From Shimia_B sp038528385 (lineage in GTDB: Bacteria; Pseudomonadota; Alphaproteobacteria; Rhodobacterales; Rhodobacteraceae), in contig JBCBET010000004.1 of NCBI GenBank assembly GCA_038528385.1, positions 165,354-229,353 on the forward strand: 64,000 nucleotides of DNA. The letters are read 5' to 3'. Under the pieces are notes generated by a model. It was not told where the DNA came from, made no database searches, and saw only the letters and a list, made by a program, of their open reading frames with translations. This document shows, in pieces, positions 41,933-50,000 of this stretch. Numbering within the stretch: position 1 is the first letter of the stretch; the number at the start of each line of letters is the position of its first letter. The position numbers and the translations under genes were made by a program.

Positions 41933-42682
41933 CGGATGATGATGGCCCTCTTGGCGATGGTGCTGGCGTTCAGCACCCCTGCGGCGGCGCAGCGCACGCA
42001 GGCCGAGGGTTTGACGAATGTCGATATCCAGCGCGTGAATGGCCGTGACCGGTATCAGCGGGTCCGGTTCTCCGATGGAAGTCCGGGCGAGCAGTTCAGG
42101 CTCAAGTCCGGGGACTGCCCGCGCAGCAACGAGGATTGTCAGTCCGATCGCGAGCGGATCGAATTCTTCGAAAAGAACCCGGCGCAGCCCGTGGGGTCCG
42201 ACGTCTGGCTGGCCTCGTCCGTGATGATGGCGCCGGAGACGCCGGCGCGGCGCGCCACGAACCTCGTCCTCGGGCAGTTTCATCAGCGCGCCGATAGCGG
42301 GCCGGCGCTCATGTTTCAGGCGCTCGACGGGCGATACGGGCTCAAGATGACCGATCATTACCGGCTCGACGACGACCCGATGAACCCGATCCCGGATTTT
42401 CGGAATGTCGATTTCATCCGGCTCGGCGACATGCGCGGGCGCTGGACGCCCGTCATGGTCAATGCGCGCTGGTCGCGCGGCGATCACGGGTTGATCCGGG
42501 TCTGGATCAACGGGCGGCAGGCATGGAGCTACGACGGCCCGACCGTGAACGCCAATGAGCCGGTCTACTTCAAATACGGGATCTACCGCAGCTCGGTGAG
42601 CCGCTGCGGCGGCCCGTGCCCGGAGCTTGTCGCCTACTACAGAGATGTGAAGCGCGGACGATCACGCGCCGAGGTGGAATGA
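41930..42682 (+). CDS. Exported polysaccharide-lyase-like protein within the liv cluster
   Basis: 250 residues with a signal peptide (about 1-20, MMALLAMVLAFSTPAAA). The mature part is beta-rich and resembles the heparin-lyase-I-like polysaccharide lyase family: LVLGQFHQRADSGPALMF, the WTPVMVNARWSRG strand, and GLIRVWINGRQAW with VYFKYGIYRS at the end. Catalytic residues are not certain. CGGAG of the repeat lies 9 bases before ATG 41930. The gene sits between livK and livF, overlapping the livF start. It does not belong functionally to a liv cluster, so it looks like an inserted gene. Confidence 0.7.
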   Translation: MRMMMALLAMVLAFSTPAAAQRTQAEGLTNVDIQRVNGRDRYQRVRFSDGSPGEQFRLKSGDCPRSNEDCQSDRERIEFFEKNPAQPVGSDVWLASSVMMAPETPARRATNLVLGQFHQRADSGPALMFQALDGRYGLKMTDHYRLDDDPMNPIPDFRNVDFIRLGDMRGRWTPVMVNARWSRGDHGLIRVWINGRQAWSYDGPTVNANEPVYFKYGIYRSSVSRCGGPCPELVAYYRDVKRGRSRAEVE

Positions 42683-43506
42683 TGTTGGATAGTGGACCGG
42701 ACGGCGAAGTTCTCCTCGACGTCAACAATATCGAGGTGATCTACAACCACGTGATCCTCGTGTTGAAGGGCGTCTCGCTCAGTGTGCCCAAGGGCGGGAT
42801 CACCGCGCTACTGGGCGGGAACGGTGCGGGGAAGACGACGACGCTGAAAGCCATCTCGAACCTCCTGCACAACGAGCGGGGCGAGGTGACGAAGGGGTCG
42901 GTCGTCTATCGCGGGGAGCGGGTGCAGTCGCTCAATCCCGCGGCCCTCGTGAAGCGGGGCGTGGTGCAGGTCATGGAGGGGCGGCACTGCTTCCAGCACC
43001 TCACCGTGGAGGAGAACCTGCTGACCGGCGCCTATACGCGCGGGGACGGGTCGGCGAAGATCGCCGAGGACCTCGACCTCGTCTATTCCTATTTCCCGCG
43101 GCTGAAGGAACGGCGGAAGAGCCAGGCGGGCTATACCTCGGGCGGCGAGCAGCAGATGACGGCCATCGGGCGGGCGCTGATGTCGCGGCCCGAGACGATC
43201 CTCCTCGACGAGCCCTCCATGGGGCTTGCGCCGCAGCTCGTGGAGGAGATTTTCGGGATCGTGAAATCGCTCAACGAGAACGAAGGTGTGTCGTTCCTCT
43301 TGGCGGAGCAGAACACGAACGTGGCGCTGCGCTTCGCCCATTACGGCTACATCCTCGAGAACGGGCGCGTCGTGATGGACGGGCCCGCCGCCGAGCTGCG
43401 CGAGAACCCGGACGTAAAGGAATTCTACCTCGGCGTCAGCGAGGAGGGGCGGAAGTCGTTTCGCGACGTGCGCTCCTACCGGCGGCGCAAGCGCTGGCTG
43501 AGCTGA
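42682..43506 (+). CDS. livF: Branched-chain-type ABC transporter ATPase LivF
   Basis: 274 residues. Walker A is GGNGAGKTTTL, the signature is TSGGEQQMTAIGRALM, and Walker B is ETILLDEPSMGLAP. LivF has an extended C-terminus (SFRDVRSYRRRKRWLS). Two ATGs in a row (42679 and 42682) are possible; 42682 gives better spacing to GAGGTGG. It overlaps the previous stop by one base. It completes the importer with livG, livH, livM and livK. Confidence 0.93.
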   Translation: MLDSGPDGEVLLDVNNIEVIYNHVILVLKGVSLSVPKGGITALLGGNGAGKTTTLKAISNLLHNERGEVTKGSVVYRGERVQSLNPAALVKRGVVQVMEGRHCFQHLTVEENLLTGAYTRGDGSAKIAEDLDLVYSYFPRLKERRKSQAGYTSGGEQQMTAIGRALMSRPETILLDEPSMGLAPQLVEEIFGIVKSLNENEGVSFLLAEQNTNVALRFAHYGYILENGRVVMDGPAAELRENPDVKEFYLGVSEEGRKSFRDVRSYRRRKRWLS

Positions 43507-43511
43507 CGGGA

Positions 43512-43554
43512 CCGGGGCTCTGCCCCGGACCCCGAGGTATTTTCGGAAAAGTGA
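43512..43554. repeat. Hairpin plus GAGGTATTTT-type repeat after livF
   Basis: Inverted repeat CCGGGGC (43512-43518) and GCCCCGG (43522-43528), loop TCT, then ACCCCGAGGTATTTTCGG and AAAAGTGAAG. It lies between convergent livF and a hydrolase gene and may end transcription. The tail loosely resembles the dispersed repeat core (GAAGTAC ... AAAGAAG). Confidence 0.5.
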
Positions 43555-43562
43555 AGCGGGGC

Positions 43563-44867
43563 TCAGTTGCCCGCTTGTTTCGTCTCGAACCGGAGGCCCA
43601 GCGCGGTGCGCGGCGCGAAGCCTTCCCAGTAGGAGTGATCTTCGTTTGGGGTGCCGTCCTCGTTCAGGGAGACCACACCCGCGTCCGAGACCTCGATGAG
43701 GTCGAGGAAGGCGGCGCGGTCGGCCTGGCCCTTGAGGTGCAGGTCGAGGAAGGCGGTCGCGAAGTGCTGGGCGATGTTGTTCATGCGCGTCGTGTCCCAG
43801 ACGGCATCGGCGTAGTGATCGAAGGGGATGAAATCGAGCGCGTCCACCGGCGCGTAGCTTTCCTCGGGCGCGGGCATGGGGGCCGCGGCATTGTGATTGG
43901 CATGGTTGAAAGTGAGGAGGTGGCGCTCGGTGCCCGTGGCCTCCTCGAAGATGGCGCGCATGGCCGAGTAGATCGAGACATCGTCCATGCTGCCGGCCAT
44001 GACCATGAGCGGGCGTGAGAAGCCCGCGAGGCCGTCCGCGTCCCAGAAGTCGGTGTTGCGGCCCCAGGGGCCGATGGCAATGACGGCCTTGAGGCGCGGG
44101 TCGTCTGCGAGCGCGGCGTGGCTCTCCGAGCCCGCGAGGTGAGCCTCAAGAAGTCCGCGGGGCGCGCCCCATTCGTATTCGGTGGAAGCCTGCGTCACGC
44201 CCGCGCCGCCATAGATGAGCGCGCCGTAGCCGCCCATGGAATAGCCGATGACCGCGGCGGTCGACGTGTCGGCGATGGCGGCGATATCTTGGCCCACGAC
44301 GGCGGCCTCGCCCATCTGGTCGAGGACGAAGCGCTGGTCGAGCGGGCGGTTCACGAGGGTGGAGCCGAAGGCGGCCTGGTCGGAATAGGTGCTGTCGGTG
44401 TGGTCGATGGAGACGGTGACGTAACCCTTCGAGGCGAGGTTTTCGCCCAGATGGGCCATGAGCATCCGGTTGCCCGGATAACCGTGAGAGATGACGACGA
44501 CGGGAAAGCGCCCCTCCGCCGCGGGGGCCGCGTCACGGGTGGCCATGCCCGTGAGCGTGGCGGGGGTAAGACCGTCGCGGATGACCGTCTCGTAGGTCGT
44601 GCCGGGCACCGTCCCCGCGGCGGCCGGATACCAGAGCTCCACCGTGAGCGGGCGGTCGTAGGTGGGGATGGCCTCCTCGGTGACGCCGAGGATGTCGACC
44701 CGGCCGGGATCGGTGAGCATGAGCGTCCGCACGCCCACGGGCAGATCGCCATGGGCCGCGAGCGCGGGGGCGTCGGGGCGGATGACATCGATCCTGTTTT
44801 CGGCCATGGCTTGGGCTCCGATCAGGAGGGGTGTGAGAACAAGCGCTGCGCGGGCGAGATGGGACAT
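43563..44867 (-). CDS. Exported alpha/beta hydrolase (dienelactone/PAF-acetylhydrolase-like)
   Basis: 434 residues with a signal peptide (1-22). The alpha/beta hydrolase core shows PVVVISHGYPGNRML (oxyanion region), the nucleophile elbow GYSMGGYGAL and a late His in TFNHANHNA. The N-terminal region RPLTVELWYPAAAG fits the PAF-acetylhydrolase/dienelactone branch. The substrate is an ester or acyl group in the periplasm, unknown. AGGAGG precedes ATG 44867. Confidence 0.85.
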   Translation of the reverse strand: MSHLARAALVLTPLLIGAQAMAENRIDVIRPDAPALAAHGDLPVGVRTLMLTDPGRVDILGVTEEAIPTYDRPLTVELWYPAAAGTVPGTTYETVIRDGLTPATLTGMATRDAAPAAEGRFPVVVISHGYPGNRMLMAHLGENLASKGYVTVSIDHTDSTYSDQAAFGSTLVNRPLDQRFVLDQMGEAAVVGQDIAAIADTSTAAVIGYSMGGYGALIYGGAGVTQASTEYEWGAPRGLLEAHLAGSESHAALADDPRLKAVIAIGPWGRNTDFWDADGLAGFSRPLMVMAGSMDDVSIYSAMRAIFEEATGTERHLLTFNHANHNAAAPMPAPEESYAPVDALDFIPFDHYADAVWDTTRMNNIAQHFATAFLDLHLKGQADRAAFLDLIEVSDAGVVSLNEDGTPNEDHSYWEGFAPRTALGLRFETKQAGN

Positions 44868-44935
44868 GGGGCTCCTCCTAGGGTGGCTGGGGTGGAACCT
44901 AGCCTGCGGAGCGCCCGCGACATCCGTGTGTCAGC

Positions 44936-45751
44936 TCAGCCGCGCAATTCCGCCAGGCGCGCGAGCGCCTCCGCGCGGCTGTTGCGGATGTTGGGGCGGG
45001 TGCCGCGGGCCTCCATGCGCAGGCGGATGTCGGTCTCCGTCTCCGCGCCCGGTGCGTAGCGGACGGTGCCGAGAGAAAACGCTGCCTCGCAGGCGGTCTT
45101 GCGCTGGTCATAGGCGACCCACGCCCCGGACTGGATGCGGAAGTGATTGTAGTCGATGAGAAACCACCACTTTCGCCCCGTCGCCCGGATGGCATGCTCG
45201 AGCCAGTTGTAGATGTCGTGGACATCGCGGCTGTGTTCCATGTCGACATAGCTGAAATCGATGTCGAGGCGGTGTTCCTTGGGCCGGAAGACGAAGCGCT
45301 TGGTGAAGGACGCGCGGCGGAAATTGGGGATGTGCACCACCCGCTCGCGCCGTTTTGAAGGCCGTGCCTTCAGCGCCTCCCAGGCGTCGGCGCGGCTGGC
45401 GAAGAGGTTTTCGTCATAGAGATCGGTGCCCTTGGTGCGCGCGATCTGCTGCCGTGTCAGATCGCTTTCGTCCACGTGGACGGTGCCCATGGAATGGGCG
45501 GCGTGGCACTCTTTCCCGCGGCGTGTATAGGCAAACCACGCCTCGTCCCACACGCGGTAATCGCCATTATTGACGAGAAAGAACCAGAGCCCCTCGCCGC
45601 TTTCTGCGATGCGCGCCTCGAGCCGGTCGTAGTACGCATTGGCCTGGTTGCTTTCCTTGAAAACGAGGCCCGCGAGGTCGATCTCCAGCACCTCGGCGGC
45701 CTCGTGGAGCGTGATGCGCGCGTCGAGCGCGTCGGGAGAGAAGGCATCCAT
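44936..45751 (-). CDS. Unknown protein with an internal tandem duplication
   Basis: 271 residues, no signal peptide, unrecognised family. Two similar halves are visible: one around residues 38-135 (YYDRLEARIAESGEGLWFFL, WFAYTRRGKECHAAHSMGTV) and one around 172-270 (IYNWLEHAIRATGRKWWFL, WVAYDQRKTACEAAFSLGTV). The shared pattern is helix, WWFL/WFFL strand, W-aromatic, C-x-A-A-x-S-x-G-T-V. AGGAGG precedes ATG 45751. The gene diverges from the PaaK-like ligase gene. Function cannot be inferred; an aromatic-rich ligand or nucleic-acid site is only a guess. Confidence 0.7.
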   Translation of the reverse strand: MDAFSPDALDARITLHEAAEVLEIDLAGLVFKESNQANAYYDRLEARIAESGEGLWFFLVNNGDYRVWDEAWFAYTRRGKECHAAHSMGTVHVDESDLTRQQIARTKGTDLYDENLFASRADAWEALKARPSKRRERVVHIPNFRRASFTKRFVFRPKEHRLDIDFSYVDMEHSRDVHDIYNWLEHAIRATGRKWWFLIDYNHFRIQSGAWVAYDQRKTACEAAFSLGTVRYAPGAETETDIRLRMEARGTRPNIRNSRAEALARLAELRG

Positions 45752-45819
45752 GGTCTTCCTCCTATCGCCATTGCGCCAGCCGCGCCAGCGGGCCTAGGGT
45801 GAGGCTCGGGAGGACGGCC

Positions 45820-47034
45820 ATGACATTCTTCGACGAACTTGAGACCCGCAGCGCCGATGCGCGGGCCGCCGGGCTGGCGGAGTGCCTGCCCGCGCTCATC
45901 GCGGGCGTGCAGACGCTTCCCGGCTATGCGGGGCTGAAGGACTTCGACGCGGCCGCGGTCACAGACGCGGCCGCGCTGGCCAAGCTGCCGGTCCTGCGCA
46001 AATCCGAGCTCGGCGCGGCGCAGAAGGCCGCCCCGCCCTTTGGCGGGTTCACGGGACCCGTGGATTTCACCCATGTCTTCCAGTCGCCGGGCCCGCTCTA
46101 CGAGCCTGGCCGCTTCGGGCAGGATTGGTGGCGCTTCGGGCGCTTCCTCCATGCCACGGGCATCGGCGCGGGCGATGTCGTGCAGAATTGCTTCAGCTAT
46201 CATCTCACGCCCGCCGGCATCATGTTCGAGAACGGCGCGCGGGCCGTGGGCGCGGTGACACTGCCCGCGGGCACGGGCCAGACGGAGCAGCAGGCCACGG
46301 CGGCGGCGCATCTGGGCTCCACCGCCTATGCGGGCACGCCGGACTACCTGAAGGTGATCCTCGAGAAGGCCGATGACTTGGGCCTCACGCTCTCCTTCGC
46401 GAAGGCGGCGGTCTCTGGCGGGGCGCTTTTCCCGTCGCTCCGCGACTACTACGCCGGTCGCGGCATCGCCTGCCGCCAGTGCTATGCCACCGCCGATCTG
46501 GGCAATATCGCCTATGAGAGCGAGGCCATGGAGGGGCTTATCTGCGACGAGGGCGTCATCGTGGAGATCGTGACGCCGGGCACGGGCGACCCGCTGCCGG
46601 CGGGCGAGGTGGGCGAGGTGCTGGTGACGTCCCTCAACGCAGACTACCCGCTCATCCGCTTCGCCACGGGGGACATGTCCGCCGTCTTGCCCGGAGTGAG
46701 CCCCTGCGGGCGCACCAACATGCGCATCAAGGGCTGGATGGGCCGGGCTGACCAGACGACGAAAATCAAGGGCATGTTCGTGCGCCCCGAGCAGGTGGCG
46801 GCGCTCGTGGCGCGGCATCCCGAAGTGGCCCGCGCGCGCGTCATCGCCGGGCGCGATGGCGAGGCCGACACGATGCTCGTGCGACTCGAGGGGGAGGCAG
46901 AATCTGCCGGGGCCTACGGCGCGTCGGTAAAGGAGCTCTTGAAGCTCAGCGCCGAGATCGAGGTCGTGGAGGCGGGAACGCTCCCCAAGGATGGCGTGTT
47001 GATCGAGGACACGCGCAGCTATGAGGGCGGCTGA
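45820..47034 (+). CDS. PaaK-like AMP-binding ligase family protein
   Basis: 404 residues resembling phenylacetate-CoA ligase. Conserved blocks are KLPVLRKSEL at the N-terminus, RQCYATADLGNIAYES, TSLNADYPLIRFATGDMS, GWMGRADQTTKIKGMFVRPEQV and the C-terminal ARVIAGRDGEADTMLV. The canonical P-loop SSGTTGxPT is replaced by QSPGPLYEPG, and the protein is shorter than PaaK (about 430). ATG 45820 with GGGAGG is preferred to the GTG at 45799. It may activate an acid brought in by the upstream transporter, or have lost catalysis. Confidence 0.8.
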   Translation: MTFFDELETRSADARAAGLAECLPALIAGVQTLPGYAGLKDFDAAAVTDAAALAKLPVLRKSELGAAQKAAPPFGGFTGPVDFTHVFQSPGPLYEPGRFGQDWWRFGRFLHATGIGAGDVVQNCFSYHLTPAGIMFENGARAVGAVTLPAGTGQTEQQATAAAHLGSTAYAGTPDYLKVILEKADDLGLTLSFAKAAVSGGALFPSLRDYYAGRGIACRQCYATADLGNIAYESEAMEGLICDEGVIVEIVTPGTGDPLPAGEVGEVLVTSLNADYPLIRFATGDMSAVLPGVSPCGRTNMRIKGWMGRADQTTKIKGMFVRPEQVAALVARHPEVARARVIAGRDGEADTMLVRLEGEAESAGAYGASVKELLKLSAEIEVVEAGTLPKDGVLIEDTRSYEGG

Positions 47035-47091
47035 TATCGCATAGCGGGCGCCCGCGCGTCACATGCTGTGCTGACCATTTGGGAGACTGCC

Positions 47092-48705
47092 ATGCCCCGC
47101 CCGTACCTGATCGCTGCCGCGCTCTGCCTATCCGCCGCGCCGGCCCTGGCCGATGTGGCCATCCTTCTGACCATGGACGCCACCGAGCGCCGGACCGAGC
47201 GGCAGGTGACGCGCGTGCTCGAACGGCAGGGCTTCGAGGTGCTGGCGCAACGCTCGGCCGCCCCCGACGCGGTGACGGAGACGCTGGCGGCGGGCTTTGA
47301 GGCGCTGTCCCCGGAGGAGCGGGTCATCGTCTTCATGGCCGGTCAGACGGCGGTCGTCGGCGCGCGCTCCTACCAGCTCTCGCGGGTGCCGGACGGGGCC
47401 AATGCCTTCTCCGTGGCGCGCGATGGGGTGGAGATCGGGCCGGTGCTCGACGCGCTCGCGGGCTATCCCGGACGTGCGGCGCTCCTTGTGTCGTCGGAGG
47501 CGGATCCGGTGCGCGTGGGGCCAGGCGTCGTGGAGGCGCGGGTGGCCGAGCTTCCGGCGGGCGTGGCTCTGGTTGAGGGGAGCGTCGCAGGTCTTCGTCA
47601 GGGCCTCGCCGCGCTTGCGTCCGACGAGCCCGTGTCGCTCGCCCGCGCCTTTGCGGCCTCGGAAGTATCCGGTTACGCGCCGGAGGGCGTGGCCTTCGCG
47701 CGGGCGGTCGCCGCAGCAATGCCCGAAGAAGCGGCCGAGGACGTGCCCGACGCGGAGGCGCTCTTCTGGGAGATCACGCAACAGATCGGCACGGCGGACG
47801 CCTTCCGCGCCTATCTTGCGCGTCATCCGGACGGGGCCTTCCAGGCCCAGGCGGAGCGGCGGCTGGCCGCGCTGGCGCCGGTGATCATCCCGCCGACGGA
47901 GGAGACCCCTGAGGCACGCGCCGAGGCCGCCGAAGCCGCGCTCGCGCTCGACCGGAACGAGCGGCGCGGGGTGCAGCAGGACCTGGTGCTTCTGGGCTAC
48001 AACACGCGGGGCGTGGACGGCATTTTCGGCCCCGGCTCCCGAGGCGCGATCCGCAGCTGGCAGGAGGCGCGCGGCTTCGAGAGCACGGGGTACCTCACCG
48101 GCAACCAGCTCGTGGCGCTGCGCAACCAGGCCGAGACACGGCGCGAGGAGATCGCGGCCGAGGACGAGGCGTTCTGGGCGCGCACGGGCGCGAGCGGCGC
48201 GGAGGCGGACCTGCGCGCCTATCTCGAGCGCTACCCCCAGGGCCGCTTCGCGGAGACGGCGCGTGCGGATCTCGCGGATATCGAGGGCGCGCGCCGGGCG
48301 GAGGCCGAGGCCGTCGAGCGCGCCGCCTGGAACGAGGCCCGCGCCGCCGACCGGCCCGCCGCCTATCGCGACTTCCTGCGCCGCTTTCCGGACGGACGCT
48401 TCGCAGAGGAAGCCCGCGCCCGGCTCGCCGGCCGCGAGGCGCCGCAGCCCCGCCGCGGTCCGAGCGATGATCAGGTCGCCCAGGACCGCGCGCAGGAGGG
48501 AGAGGTGCTGGCGAACCCGATCGCGCGGCTCCTCGCGGAACGGCAGCTCGCGGCGCTCGGGCTCGATATCGGGCCCATCGACGGGCGCTTCACCAATGCC
48601 ACGCGGCGAGGCATCCGCGCGTTTCAGGAGAGCCGGAACCTGCCGGCCACGGGCTTTGTCGGGCGCGCCACGGGCGTGGCACTCCTCGCCTCGGCCACGC
48701 GGTGA
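47092..48705 (+). CDS. Exported caspase-like and peptidoglycan-binding protein
   Basis: 537 residues with a signal peptide (about 1-20). Residues 22-160 resemble a caspase-like (C14) fold, but the GH and Cys positions appear replaced (VIVFMAGQTAVVGARSYQL and LLVSSEAD), so it is probably catalytically dead. Three helical repeats of the type AYL.RYP.G.FA..A...L follow (around 220-255, 365-405 and 405-450). Two PG_binding_1 domains bracket the second and third: one with GVDGIFGPGSRGAIRSWQ, one at the C-terminus with GPIDGRFTNATRRGIRAFQ. It likely binds peptidoglycan in the periplasm. Confidence 0.82.
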   Translation: MPRPYLIAAALCLSAAPALADVAILLTMDATERRTERQVTRVLERQGFEVLAQRSAAPDAVTETLAAGFEALSPEERVIVFMAGQTAVVGARSYQLSRVPDGANAFSVARDGVEIGPVLDALAGYPGRAALLVSSEADPVRVGPGVVEARVAELPAGVALVEGSVAGLRQGLAALASDEPVSLARAFAASEVSGYAPEGVAFARAVAAAMPEEAAEDVPDAEALFWEITQQIGTADAFRAYLARHPDGAFQAQAERRLAALAPVIIPPTEETPEARAEAAEAALALDRNERRGVQQDLVLLGYNTRGVDGIFGPGSRGAIRSWQEARGFESTGYLTGNQLVALRNQAETRREEIAAEDEAFWARTGASGAEADLRAYLERYPQGRFAETARADLADIEGARRAEAEAVERAAWNEARAADRPAAYRDFLRRFPDGRFAEEARARLAGREAPQPRRGPSDDQVAQDRAQEGEVLANPIARLLAERQLAALGLDIGPIDGRFTNATRRGIRAFQESRNLPATGFVGRATGVALLASATR

Positions 48706-48713
48706 TGAAACTG

Positions 48714-48742
48714 AAAAGGCCGCCCCGGGGGAGCGGCCTTTC
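48714..48742. terminator. Bidirectional terminator between caspase-like gene and rpmJ
   Basis: Inverted repeat AAAGGCCGC (48715-48723) and GCGGCCTTT (48733-48741). On the minus strand it is followed by TTCAGTTTC; on the plus strand by CGAAC. It serves the convergent rpmJ and caspase-like genes. Confidence 0.8.
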
Positions 48743-48762
48743 GAACAGGTATCGCGGAGGGC

Positions 48763-48888
48763 TCAGCCCTGGCGCGCCTTGAAGCGGCGCTGCGTCTTGT
48801 TGATCACGTAGACCCGGCCCTTGCGACGCACGATGCGGCAGTCGCGATGGCGGTTCTTGAGCGAACGCAGCGAGTTCTTGACCTTCAT
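48763..48888 (-). CDS. rpmJ: 50S ribosomal protein L36
   Basis: 41 residues, MKVKNSLRSLKNRHRDCRIV at the N-terminus, then RRKGRVYVINKTQRRFKARQG. This is the cysteine-poor (zinc-free) L36 type: Cys is at one position only, whereas the zinc-binding form has a C-C-C-H set. AGGAGA precedes ATG 48888. The gene lies 45 bases downstream of tRNA-Val on the same strand, so both may be read from one promoter. Confidence 0.95.
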   Translation of the reverse strand: MKVKNSLRSLKNRHRDCRIVRRKGRVYVINKTQRRFKARQG

Positions 48889-48933
48889 GGCCTGTCTCCT
48901 CTCCATCGGGCTGCGGTGGAGCCCGGGTGAACA

Positions 48934-49008
48934 TGGTGGACACGACTGGGATCGAACCAGTGACCCCTTCGATGTCAACGAAGTGCTCTACCGCTGAGCT
49001 ACGCGTCC
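48934..49008 (-). tRNA. tRNA-Val (GAC)
   Basis: 75 bases with encoded CCA (48934-48936 on the minus strand). Acceptor stem GGACGCG/CGTGTCC pairs with one G-T. D-loop AGCTCAGCGGTAGAGC. Anticodon stem CTTCG/CGAAG encloses loop TTGACAT, anticodon GAC. T-arm ACTGGTTCGATCCCAGT. Reads GUC codons. Confidence 0.93.
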
Positions 49009-49136
49009 GTTGAAGCCGTGCGCAGAGCAAGCCCTGCGTCAGGATGCGGCGTATAAATGCGGCCTTGTCAGGGATCAAGGCCTTTTGGACGGGCCTTCGC
49101 GTGCTATTGTCCTGTGCACCGGAAGGGAGCAGGTCA

Positions 49137-49997
49137 GTGCCGAAGAGCGCCTACACATTGCTGAGACCTGAGGCGCAGTCCACGGGCGTCGTTTTCGCGT
49201 CGCCCCATTCCGGGCGCGACTACCCGCATTGGTTTCTAAAGCAGACGCTGCTCGACGAGCGGTCGATTCGCTCCTCCGAGGACGCCTTCGTGGACCGGCT
49301 CTTCGAGCGGGCGCCGAGCTTTGGTGCGCCGCTCCTCCTCGCCGGGGCGCCGCGGGCCTTCGTCGATCTCAATCGCTCCGCCGATGAGCTAGACCCGGCG
49401 CTGATCAGCGACCTCAAGAAGAGCGCGCACAATCCGCGCGTGGCCTCGGGGCTCGGCGTGGTGCCGCGGGTCGTCTCCAACGGGCGCGCCATCTACCGGG
49501 GCAAGATCACCCGCGCCGATGCCGAGGGCCGCATCGCGGGCTACTGGCAGCCCTATCACGCGCGGCTCCAGAGCCTCCTCGACGAGGCGCGCACGGCCTT
49601 CGGGACCGCCGTGCTCATCGACTGCCATTCCATGCCCCACGAAGCCATCGAGAATAGCCGCGGCGGCGCGCGCCGCGCCGATGTGGTGCTCGGCGACCGG
49701 TTCGGGGCAGCGGCGGCGTCCGACATCGTGGATTGCGTTGAGGCGGCCTTCACCAATGCTGGGCTCCGCGTGGCGCGCAACGCGCCCTTCGCCGGCGCCT
49801 ATATCGCGCAGCAATACGGGCGCCCCTCCCGCCGCCAGCACGTGGTGCAGGTGGAGATCGACCGCGCGCTCTACATGAACGAGGCCACGGTGGAGCCCAA
49901 TGCGAACTTTTCCACGTTTCGAGCGCTCGTCTCCGAGGTGGTGCGCGAGGTCTGCGAGATCGGGCGTCCGCTGGGCCATCAGCTCGCAGCCGAGTAG
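49137..49997 (+). CDS. N-formylglutamate amidohydrolase family protein
   Basis: 286 residues of the HutG/FGase family. The zinc and active-site motifs FASPHSGRDYP near the N-terminus, FVDLNRSADELDP, and VLIDCHSMPHEA are present. RPSRRQHVVQVEIDRALYMNE matches the family C-terminus. It hydrolyses N-formylglutamate or related N-acyl amino acids. No hut genes are nearby. The GTG at 49137 has GGGAG upstream; an in-frame ATG at 49044 would read through the tRNA promoter region and is rejected. It converges on dinB across three bases. Confidence 0.88.
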   Translation: MPKSAYTLLRPEAQSTGVVFASPHSGRDYPHWFLKQTLLDERSIRSSEDAFVDRLFERAPSFGAPLLLAGAPRAFVDLNRSADELDPALISDLKKSAHNPRVASGLGVVPRVVSNGRAIYRGKITRADAEGRIAGYWQPYHARLQSLLDEARTAFGTAVLIDCHSMPHEAIENSRGGARRADVVLGDRFGAAAASDIVDCVEAAFTNAGLRVARNAPFAGAYIAQQYGRPSRRQHVVQVEIDRALYMNEATVEPNANFSTFRALVSEVVREVCEIGRPLGHQLAAE

Positions 49998-50000
49998 CGC

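Noticed and set aside
48590..49078. Open frame on the minus strand covering rpmJ and tRNA-Val
   Set aside because: It overlaps a ribosomal protein gene and a tRNA in another frame; not coding.
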